The notes under the pieces: model-generated
What the model saw: only the letters and a program-made list of their open reading frames with translations
Told to the model about the DNA's origin: nothing
Database searches by the model: none
Shown here: positions 6,046 through 12,107 of the stretch, piece after piece
How positions within the stretch are numbered: the stretch's first letter is position 1
Layout: each line of letters starts with the position of its first letter
Assembly (NCBI GenBank): GCA_016180275.1
Contig: JACPBN010000034.1
Coordinates: 1 to 12,107 of the forward strand
Length of the DNA stretch: 12,107 nucleotides
Direction of reading: 5' to 3'
From: Candidatus Woesearchaeota archaeon
Lineage (GTDB): Archaea; Nanobdellota; Nanobdellia; Woesearchaeales; UBA10200
Translations under genes and position numbers: made by a program

Positions 6046-7461
6046 ATGGAAGAGCATGAAATCAATACAACTTTTTTTTGGAAGAGATTTCAGAATGTAT
6101 TTTTGTTCCTAAGAAATCCGCTTAATTTGGCATTCCTTGTCGTGCTGGGATTAGGCATTGCCATAAGGTGGAAATATCTCTTCATCGAAAGCTTGTGGAC
6201 AGATGAAAGTGCATACGTTTTATACGGCTCAAGGCTTACTTCAAACCCACTCTACATTTTTGATGCGGCATTCAAGAGCAATGGGATTTATATCCCGGAA
6301 ATATTAATAGGATTTTTTATGATAAAACAGTTTGTATATTTTTTAAACTTTTGCTGTAGAAATTTAATACTATTATCTATGTTTTTCTCACTTTCCCACA
6401 GGTATGAAAAGACAGGAAAAGGCATCATCCCTCTTATTGCTGCATTACTCTTCGCGCTTTTGACAAAGCCGCAGGCATATATTCTGATACCGATACTTGC
6501 ACTGTATTATATTTTAAGATTTACATTGACAGAAGACAGAAAAGAGCTGAAGCATTTCGTAAGGAAAAAAATATTTTATGCTGTGCTTTGTCTGGTTGCC
6601 TTATTTTTGCTCTGGCAGGGCCACTATATTTATAGGAACATCTTTGCAAATCTTACATTGTATTTTGACTTTGTAAATATTCTGCCATATATGGTAAGCT
6701 GGACAATTATCGTGCTGTTTTTGATCGGCACATTATTTGCATTGATATACAGGAAAAAAGAGCACTTGCTCATGCTTTCATGGCTTATTGTTGGCTATGG
6801 GGTATTTTTAGTCTATAGGACACTTGTCCAGCCAAGGTATATTTTGCCTGTGTTGCCTGTCATTTTCCTGCTTGCATTGATTGGGATATATGAAGCTTTA
6901 TACTATATAAGACTGCTAGGCAAGATCAACATCCCAAAATTTATCCCTTTGCTGCTTATAGCATTTGTTGCTTATGGATATTACACATTAGGCGATTCGA
7001 TTGCAATGCAAAAGGCATTTACATACACAGGATATGAAGAAGCAGGAGAGTTTCTCAGGCAGAATGTTGATGCCTCTAAAAGCATAGTACTAGTAGGCTC
7101 TACATCACCGAGCACTTTGTACACAGGCATTGAGTTCCATTCACAGGGAGGCGTGATGTACGGCTCTCCTGAGTTTAAGGATCTGAATGAGCTGATGGAT
7201 TTTATAAACAATAATTCTACTGCAGCATATTTTTATCTGCAGCTAAGCATTTGGGAGTATGGTGATTACTGGGCATTTCCTATCACACAGGAGCTTGTAA
7301 ATAATATAATCTCAAAGGGCTTTGAGTTAGTAAAGGTTGTTGAAAGGGAGATTGCAACAGAAAAAGGCCTGCAGAAGGCGCCTGTGTTTTTGATTTTTAA
7401 GTATAGCAAGACCACAAATAGTGTTAAAACTGAAGCATTAAATGCCAGCACAATATCTTAA
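6046..7461 (+). CDS. GT-C membrane glycosyltransferase (PMT/ArnT-like, family 39/83 type)
   Basis: This 471-residue polytopic protein, with about ten hydrophobic segments, is predicted to use a polyprenyl-phosphate sugar on the outer face. After the first membrane helix (about 26-41), SLWTDESAYVLYG (49-61) carries the DE motif (Asp53, Glu54) of the first external loop, where GT-C enzymes place a catalytic acidic residue. LLTKPQAYILIPILALYY (138-155) and VQPRYILPVLPVIFLL (261-276) match later family segments. A soluble C-terminal domain (about 320-455) follows the last helix. The DE to LTKP distance is only about 85 residues, shorter than I expect for the family, and the segment that normally carries the second acidic loop is not evident. 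Start ATG has GGAG (6037-6040) at ideal spacing. The 49-bp gap upstream holds an AATATAT stretch that may be an internal promoter. The nearby DPM-like GT2 could supply its donor. Confidence 0.82.
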   Translation: MEEHEINTTFFWKRFQNVFLFLRNPLNLAFLVVLGLGIAIRWKYLFIESLWTDESAYVLYGSRLTSNPLYIFDAAFKSNGIYIPEILIGFFMIKQFVYFLNFCCRNLILLSMFFSLSHRYEKTGKGIIPLIAALLFALLTKPQAYILIPILALYYILRFTLTEDRKELKHFVRKKIFYAVLCLVALFLLWQGHYIYRNIFANLTLYFDFVNILPYMVSWTIIVLFLIGTLFALIYRKKEHLLMLSWLIVGYGVFLVYRTLVQPRYILPVLPVIFLLALIGIYEALYYIRLLGKINIPKFIPLLLIAFVAYGYYTLGDSIAMQKAFTYTGYEEAGEFLRQNVDASKSIVLVGSTSPSTLYTGIEFHSQGGVMYGSPEFKDLNELMDFINNNSTAAYFYLQLSIWEYGDYWAFPITQELVNNIISKGFELVKVVEREIATEKGLQKAPVFLIFKYSKTTNSVKTEALNASTIS

Positions 7462-7482
7462 CAGTTAATTACAACAACGTCA

Positions 7483-7683
7483 AAAGCAGTGGCGATTGCC
7501 AATTTTTGACGAACACAATTTTAGAATAACTGTGGTAAGTTGCGACGGGCAATGCCATTATAATAAATATTTTTTAACACAACACGCAATACCATCCGAT
7601 TATCACAACTACTATCAAAGCGTAGAGGAGGAGCAACTCTTTGCTGATCTAAGTGAGTGTTCGTCGGCAGTCGCCACTGCTTT
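7483..7683 (-). repeat. Structured intergenic element, copy E3 (inverted)
   Basis: This third copy is inverted relative to E1 and E2. On the plus strand the outer helix pairs AAAGCAGTGGCGA (7483-7495) with TCGCCACTGCTTT (7671-7683), followed by one T.G pair (7496/7670) and TGCC/GGCA (7497-7500 with 7666-7669). The second helix pairs GACGAACAC (7508-7516) with GTGTTCGTC (7657-7665), and the A-rich bulge, AAAAATT on the conserved strand, is 7501-7507. The core helix pairs 7538-7543 with 7633-7638. The three conserved blocks appear in reverse complement at 7619-7642, 7576-7593 and 7537-7566. It fills the 304-bp gap between the GT-C gene and the next GT2 gene, 21 bp after the GT-C stop. An open frame running through it (7496-7687) is judged not to be a gene. 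Function unknown. Confidence 0.85.
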
Positions 7684-7720
7684 ATAAGAGATTATCACAC
7701 AAACTAAACAAATACGTTAA

Positions 7721-7728
7721 TTTAATAT
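7721..7728 (+). promoter_or_regulatory. TATA box for the DPM-like GT2 gene
   Basis: TTTAATAT lies about 41 bp upstream of the ATG at 7766, predicting a start near 7750 and a short leader. The distance from this box to the near end of E3 (about 42 bp) equals that between the epimerase TATA box and E2 (about 43 bp). On the opposite strand the region reads ATATATTAAA and could also start a transcript through E3. Confidence 0.4.
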
Positions 7729-7765
7729 ATGGCAAAGGCATTTAACAGAAAGCAAATAGGTAAAA

Positions 7766-8662
7766 ATGGCAAAAAAGATCATAATAACAATTCCGGCATA
7801 CAATGAGGAACAGGCGCTGCCTGAAGTAATTAACAGCATAAAGAGCTCTTTAGAAAAGTCCAAGTATAATCATGCATATAAGATCCTTGTTGCAGATGAC
7901 GGAAGCACTGACAATACAGCAAAGATTGCAAAAAGCCTGGGCGCAATAGTCATCTCTCATCCTAGAAACTATGGCTTGGCAGAAACTTTTAGGACAGAGA
8001 TAAAAAAATGCCTTGAGCTTAAGGCAGATATGATCGTGCATTTTGACGCTGACAGCCAGTATAAGGCAGAGGAAATCCCAAAATTATTGTCATATGTTGA
8101 GCAGGGATATGACTTGGTGCTTGGAAGCAGGTTCCTGGGAAAGATTGAGAGCATGCCGTTGATAAAAAGATTTGGCAATAAGGCTTTTTCAAAAGTTATC
8201 TCGGGAATTACAAGAACCAGGATAACTGATGCGCAGACAGGCTTCAGGGCATTTACAAAAGATGTCGCTGAAAGGCTTCAGATCATCTCTAATCACACTT
8301 ATACACAGGAGCAGATAATAAGGGCAGTAAGGGAAAAATTTAAAATAATCGAGGTACCGGTATATTTTGCAAAAAGAAAAGACAATAACAGCAGGCTGAT
8401 AAGAAACCCATTAGAGTACGCTATTAAAGCATGGATTAATATTCTTAGAGTTTACAGGGATTATGAGCCACTGAAGTTTTTTGGAGCGATTGGAGCATGC
8501 TTGCTTTCTGTTGGTTTTATTATTGGGCTGTATTTTGTATATTTGCATTTGACAAAAGGAATAACAGGCCATTTAGGCCTGCTGATGCTGATGATCCTGT
8601 CGACAATCTCAGGCATACAGATTATGGTATTTGGCTTTTTGGCAGACATGAATGCAAAGTGA
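7766..8662 (+). CDS. GT2 polyprenyl-phosphate sugar synthase-like glycosyltransferase (DPM1/DPG synthase type)
   Basis: The protein has 298 residues. An N-terminal GT-A domain is followed by two C-terminal membrane helices (about 237-260 and 268-293). Motifs are IPAYNEEQALPEVI (9-22), VADDGSTDNT (42-51), the metal-binding FDADSQY (93-99), GSRFLG (120-125) and DAQTGFRAF (155-163). The basic loop FAKRKDNNSR (201-210) near the active site is typical of dolichol-phosphate mannose/glucose synthases. Such enzymes load a sugar from GDP- or UDP-sugar onto polyprenyl phosphate, the donor used by GT-C transferases such as the one at 6046-7461. The ATG-GCA start is preceded only by a weak AGGT. The gene is 82 bp downstream of E3 and 53 bp before the next gene, probably co-transcribed. 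Donor sugar cannot be decided from sequence. Confidence 0.87.
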   Translation: MAKKIIITIPAYNEEQALPEVINSIKSSLEKSKYNHAYKILVADDGSTDNTAKIAKSLGAIVISHPRNYGLAETFRTEIKKCLELKADMIVHFDADSQYKAEEIPKLLSYVEQGYDLVLGSRFLGKIESMPLIKRFGNKAFSKVISGITRTRITDAQTGFRAFTKDVAERLQIISNHTYTQEQIIRAVREKFKIIEVPVYFAKRKDNNSRLIRNPLEYAIKAWINILRVYRDYEPLKFFGAIGACLLSVGFIIGLYFVYLHLTKGITGHLGLLMLMILSTISGIQIMVFGFLADMNAK

Positions 8663-8715
8663 ATAAATAGAAAACCATAAGCCTTTTAATATCAGAATGC
8701 AATAACATGCTAATT

Positions 8716-10326
8716 ATGGCAAATCCTTACATCAGTTTTGTGCTTCAGCTTGCGCCAAGGATACTGACGCAGATAGACAGGGATACAGATTCTCCTACTT
8801 TTGGTTGCTGCGACAGGAATTTCTGGCATTATAAGGTAAGGGATTTCTCAAGTGCAATACTACAGCAGTCCGGGTTAGGCCTGGCACTGCTTTACAAGAA
8901 TGATTTTCCTGGAAATATTTATTATGCTAAAAATGAGATTAAAGAGACAGCAGCTGCAGCACTTAATTACTGGAGAAAGATCCAGCACAATGACGGAAGC
9001 TTTGATGAATACTGGCCAAATGAGCACAGCATTCCTGCAGCTGTGTTCAGCTTATTTTCAGCTGTGGAGATATGCAAGCTATTGGAGATAGATAATGCAA
9101 AAACTAATAATGCAATATTAAAAGCAGCAAAATTTCTGATAAGAAATCCTGAAAAGCAGGCATTAAACCAGGAGATAGCATCAATGTGCGCAGTATATAA
9201 TGCTGCATTATTTCTAAGCTCTGAGCTTCTAAAGCAGGAAGCTGAAAAGAAGTTTTCAAAGCTCTTAGCCCTGCAGGATGAGGAAGGGTGGTTTGCAGAG
9301 TACAACGGCGCAGACATTGGATATCTTACAGTAAGCCTTAACTTCATGGCAGAATATTACAGATTAAGCAGAGATGAGAGAGCAAAAGATTGCATTATCA
9401 GGATATTTGATTTCATAAAATACTTCATACATCCTGATGGAAGCTTAGGCGGAGATTATGCCTCAAGAAACACAGAGTATTTTTTACCTGCAGGCTTTGA
9501 GATTGCTGCAAATTTATGCAACTTCCCAGAAGCAGGCATGATTGCAGAGAGATTGATGGTATATGCTGCATCAAATTATTCTGTTGATGACAGATATCTG
9601 GCTCATTATGTGTTTCATTCTTTTGTAAGGGCATTGGCAGAGAATAACCAAAGAAAAGAGATAAAAGATAAGAAGTACAGAAAGAATGCCAGCGTATTAT
9701 TGCCTTATCAGAAAGAGTTTTTCAAATATTTCAAGAACGCAGGGATAGCAATTGTAAGCAATAAAAAGCATTACATCATCTGTGCACTCTCTAAAGGAGG
9801 AGTTACTTCTGTATTTGATAAAAAGACAAAAAGAAAGATATTAAATGACTGCGGCTACCGTGCATTTATAGGCAGTAAAGTATATGTTACAAACTGGATC
9901 AATAATGGCTACAAGGCAGAGATTTCAAGCCCTGAAAATTACACCAACAATATATTAAAAGTTGAAAGTTATTTTTACAGGGCAAAGTTCCATACTCCGA
10001 CAACCGTCCAGCATTTTCTACTGAGGATAGCCAGCTTTTTTGTTGGCAGAAAGATTATCCCTTTGATGAAAAAGATCTTCATACTGCCGAGCAAGAAAAG
10101 CAGGATTAGATTAACGAGAGAGATAAATATCAGCAATAATGGAATTAACATTAAAGATGAGATAAATTCGCAGACAAAAATAGACACACTAAGGGCAAGT
10201 GAAGGCCTTTCACTTAGATACTGCCCAAGCTCTAGGTTTTTCCAGAACAGCACACTGATAAGAAACAATTACCCCTATGAAGAGCATGATATTAAGGATG
10301 CAAAGATTGAGAAGAGGATAGGTTAG
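8716..10326 (+). CDS. Putative glycan-active protein: alpha/alpha-toroid plus heparinase-like beta-sandwich
   Basis: This uncharacterised protein has 536 residues, or 539 if the in-frame ATG at 8707 is used. 8716 is preferred because ATG-GCA is the start context of three other genes here, and a TTTTAATAT box at 8684-8692 would place a start almost on this ATG, suggesting a leaderless transcript. There is no Shine-Dalgarno. No signal peptide or membrane helix is evident. Numbered from 8707, the first 340 residues are helical and repetitive, with DGS-type turns: RDTDSPTFGCCDRNFWHYK (25-43), NDGSFDEYWPNEHSIP (95-110), DEEGWFAEYNGADIGYL (about 191-207) and HPDGSLGGDY followed by RNTEYF (about 242-258). 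This resembles alpha/alpha toroids of cyclases and polysaccharide lyases. The remainder is strand-rich and resembles the beta-sandwich of heparinase II/III proteins. It might trim or modify the surface glycan. The catalytic residues cannot be assigned. Confidence 0.65.
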   Translation: MANPYISFVLQLAPRILTQIDRDTDSPTFGCCDRNFWHYKVRDFSSAILQQSGLGLALLYKNDFPGNIYYAKNEIKETAAAALNYWRKIQHNDGSFDEYWPNEHSIPAAVFSLFSAVEICKLLEIDNAKTNNAILKAAKFLIRNPEKQALNQEIASMCAVYNAALFLSSELLKQEAEKKFSKLLALQDEEGWFAEYNGADIGYLTVSLNFMAEYYRLSRDERAKDCIIRIFDFIKYFIHPDGSLGGDYASRNTEYFLPAGFEIAANLCNFPEAGMIAERLMVYAASNYSVDDRYLAHYVFHSFVRALAENNQRKEIKDKKYRKNASVLLPYQKEFFKYFKNAGIAIVSNKKHYIICALSKGGVTSVFDKKTKRKILNDCGYRAFIGSKVYVTNWINNGYKAEISSPENYTNNILKVESYFYRAKFHTPTTVQHFLLRIASFFVGRKIIPLMKKIFILPSKKSRIRLTREINISNNGINIKDEINSQTKIDTLRASEGLSLRYCPSSRFFQNSTLIRNNYPYEEHDIKDAKIEKRIG

Positions 10327-10333
10327 TTATTTT

Positions 10334-12107
10334 TTAGCTTACTGTTACCTGCATCTGCTCTGAATCTGAGTAAGTTCCATTAAAAGTTGTAACATTTATG
10401 TTATATGTTCCTGCACTGGTGTAATTATATTCAAGATAATATAGCACTGTTTCATTTTTAGCTATTTGTGTCAATAATTTTGCGGAGATGTTGCTTTCAC
10501 CGGTATTGAATGTCCAATTTAGGTTTGTGATGTTTATATTCCAGCTATTTCTGTTATTGACTTTGAAGCCAAACAATCTGTTCAATGAATTTGAATAGAT
10601 ATTAGTTAAGTCATATACATTTATTGGAGAGATTTCAACAGTTATATTCGCTGAATTGGTGTATGTTCCGTTAAATACTGTTGCATTTATTATGTATTTT
10701 CCTGGATTTGTATAGTTATATTCTATATAATACAACATGCTTTCATTTGAAGCAATGCTTGTAAGCTTATCTGCTCTGATTATATTTTCTCCTGTGTTAA
10801 ATGACCAGTTTACATTTGTAAAGTTAATCCCCCAACTCGCAATATTCTCTACTCTAAATTCAAAGAGGTTATTTAAGCCATTAGCATACAGATGAGATAG
10901 ATTGTAAATATTAAGAGGAGGCCTTATTGCTGTTGATATAGTTTTTGAGTGTGAGATTCCTGTGGCATTTGCTGCTGCAATTATAGTATAAGTTCCGTAA
11001 TTAGTATAGTTATACTCGACAAATACCAAAATAGTCTCTCCAGATGAGAGATTAAAAAGATTGTTTGTGTATATTGTGGTTTCTCCTGTATTCAGGCTCC
11101 AGTTTATGTTTGTAAGAGCTGAATTTTTGTTGTTCAATATTGTAAAAGCAAATAGAGTGTTTAGCTTGTTAGCATAAATTTCTGAAAACTCTGTAATAAT
11201 AATGTCGCCAACATAAGCGCTGATGTTTGCAGAGGAGATTAGGTTTCCTGCTCTTGCTGTTACATTTATGGCGTAGGCTCCTTTATTTGTATAGTTATAT
11301 TCAACAAAAACAAGAGCAGGTTCTCTCGATGTCAAAGTAATGTTCTGATTGCTTGTAATTGTTGTGCCATCCCCCATGTCCATTGACCATGATGCGTTTA
11401 GAGCAGTTGAAGTTGGATTTTGGATTATGAACTCGAATATCTTATTAAGATTATTTGAGTATACGATAGACATGTTATTAATTGTGATATTTGACTCACT
11501 TGTTGGAATAACATAATAGATTTCCATGTTTGACAGGTTTAATGTGCCGTTAGTATCTGAGCTAAATGAAAGGGTAATGTTGCAATATCCTTCAGAATCT
11601 GCTGTGCAGCTGTCTAACGCATTGTTTAATTCGTCCTCAAAATCATAAACATATTCTTCTCCTGCCCATGAGCCGGCTTTATTCCATGCTTGCTGGCTTT
11701 CAACATACATTTTAGGGTTTGAGATTGTTGATACGATTGTAACATTGTTTGAACTAACTCTTTCTGTTCCGTTAAGAAGACCATCGCTTGGAGTTACATA
11801 GCAAGCCCATTTATCGTTTAAAGATAGATTGCCTTTTGCCAAAGTTTGTGAACTTATATTCTGGTTAACACCATTTTTATACCATTTGTAAGTTGAATCT
11901 TTTTCTTCAAAATTCTCTGGATCTAGATAGCTGTAATTGCAGATTAAGTCATCTCCTAAAGAAGCATTGAGCGGCAGTACTTTTACGTTTGATGCATTGG
12001 GAGCTTCATTTGGCCTGTCGCAACTTACACTTGAATCACTTATTGCAGCAGTTGGCATAGAGTAGACTTTGAAGTAAACATTATCTGGGTCACTCCCTCT
12101 GAAATAA
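10334..12107 (-). CDS. Large surface or secreted protein with Ig-like domain and four PKD-like repeats, partial at N-terminus
   Basis: The frame stays open from the stop at 10334 to the window edge, so the true start lies outside; the ATG at 12058 is internal (upstream codons read YFRGSDPDNVYFKVYS). Counting from that Met, residues 13-108 look like an Ig-like domain (DLICNYSYLDPE, TYKWYKNGV, DKWACYVTPSDG, SSNNVTI) with a Cys pair at 40 and 86. Residues 111-184 form a second beta domain (ALDSCTADSEGYCNITLSF). Residues 190-574 are four tandem repeats. I count about 36 N-X-S/T sequons, which fits an N-glycosylated exported protein. No C-terminal membrane anchor or sorting motif is seen. The signal peptide, if any, is outside the window. 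It converges on the toroid protein gene, with 7 bp between the stop codons. A role as adhesin or S-layer-associated protein, and as acceptor of the glycan made by the neighbouring genes, is inference. Confidence 0.85.
   Translation of the reverse strand, partial: YFRGSDPDNVYFKVYSMPTAAISDSSVSCDRPNEAPNASNVKVLPLNASLGDDLICNYSYLDPENFEEKDSTYKWYKNGVNQNISSQTLAKGNLSLNDKWACYVTPSDGLLNGTERVSSNNVTIVSTISNPKMYVESQQAWNKAGSWAGEEYVYDFEDELNNALDSCTADSEGYCNITLSFSSDTNGTLNLSNMEIYYVIPTSESNITINNMSIVYSNNLNKIFEFIIQNPTSTALNASWSMDMGDGTTITSNQNITLTSREPALVFVEYNYTNKGAYAINVTARAGNLISSANISAYVGDIIITEFSEIYANKLNTLFAFTILNNKNSALTNINWSLNTGETTIYTNNLFNLSSGETILVFVEYNYTNYGTYTIIAAANATGISHSKTISTAIRPPLNIYNLSHLYANGLNNLFEFRVENIASWGINFTNVNWSFNTGENIIRADKLTSIASNESMLYYIEYNYTNPGKYIINATVFNGTYTNSANITVEISPINVYDLTNIYSNSLNRLFGFKVNNRNSWNINITNLNWTFNTGESNISAKLLTQIAKNETVLYYLEYNYTSAGTYNINVTTFNGTYSDSEQMQVTVS
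10337..11491 (-). repeat. Four tandem repeats of about 96 aa within the surface protein
   Basis: Each unit contains a Y(S/A)NxLNxxFxF motif and an EYNYT motif. The first begins at residues 200, 295, 391 and 488 (numbered from the Met at 12058), the second at 253, 348, 446 and 543, so the period is 95-98 residues. Unit 1 is the most diverged and keeps a PKD-like W.MDMGDGTTIT, where units 2-4 have NWSxNTGE. Units 3 and 4 are closest to each other (SW.IN.TN.NW.FNTGE), indicating recent duplication at the C-terminal end. Confidence 0.85.

Noticed and set aside
7..7683. Integron attC sites
   Set aside because: attC sites conserve the outer R boxes and vary in the middle. These elements do the reverse, have variable outer helices and a conserved interior, are longer than most attC sites, and flank multi-gene blocks in mixed orientation with no integrase.
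7..7683. Classical MITE or IS remnant
   Set aside because: The terminal helices differ in sequence between copies, no target-site duplication was found beside E2 or E3, and no transposase is present. A hairpin-based mobile element is not excluded.
7496..7687. Open frame of 63 codons on the plus strand between the GT-C and DPM-like genes
   Set aside because: It lies almost wholly within structured element E3. Its bases are explained by helix pairing and by blocks shared with E1 and E2, where no matching frame exists. There is no suitable Shine-Dalgarno.
12018..12029. Fragment GTCGCAACTTAC identical to part of the E3 conserved block
   Set aside because: It is a 12-bp match inside the surface protein gene, encoding part of VSCDR, with no surrounding helix. 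Probably chance.
1..12107. CRISPR array, tRNA or rRNA genes
   Set aside because: No short regularly spaced repeats and no cloverleaf or rRNA-like segment were seen in any intergenic stretch.

Overview
This AT-rich window reads as archaeal, most likely from a DPANN lineage of the Woesearchaeota/Pacearchaeota type. The evidence is TATA-box-like sequences of the TTTAAATA kind 40-60 bp upstream of several start codons, Shine-Dalgarno sequences of the GGAGTGAT/GGAGAT type, repeated ATG-GCA gene starts, and a sequon-rich surface protein built from beta-sandwich domains that I associate with DPANN archaea. The lineage is an inference; no rRNA or other marker gene is present.

The window is a cell-surface glycan locus cut into gene blocks by three copies of a structured intergenic element (E1 at about 7-231, E2 at 4176-4378, E3 at 7483-7683, the last inverted). 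After E1 comes a 46-residue single-membrane-segment protein (+ strand, 324-464). It converges on a leftward block: CDP-paratose/tyvelose 2-epimerase-like SDR (3050-4084), membrane-anchored SGNH-type protein (1946-2926) and MBOAT O-acyltransferase (523-1968). After E2 comes a rightward block: SAM methyltransferase (4424-5083), GT2 glycosyltransferase (5109-5996) and GT-C (PMT/ArnT-like) membrane glycosyltransferase (6046-7461). After E3 comes a polyprenyl-phosphate sugar synthase-like GT2 (7766-8662) and an alpha/alpha-toroid plus beta-sandwich protein that may act on glycans (8716-10326). The last gene, on the minus strand and running off the right edge, encodes a large secreted or surface protein with four tandem repeats of about 96 residues and about 36 N-glycosylation sequons (10334-12107, 5' end missing).

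A coherent reading is a pathway for making and decorating surface glycans. The DPM-like GT2 would charge a polyprenyl-phosphate sugar, which is the usual donor for GT-C enzymes. The epimerase would supply a nucleotide sugar. The GT2 and methyltransferase would extend and cap the chain, and the MBOAT/SGNH pair would O-acylate it. The sequon-rich protein is a plausible carrier.

The most interesting content is the three-copy element. Each copy is about 190-225 bp and folds into the same architecture: long outer helix, A-rich bulge of 6-7 nt on the 3' side, second helix, internal loop, short core helix, and a conserved region of about 90 nt. Helix sequences differ between copies but stay paired, while three unpaired sequence blocks are conserved. 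This indicates selection on structure, so either a structured RNA or a DNA hairpin element. I do not recognise it as any named family.
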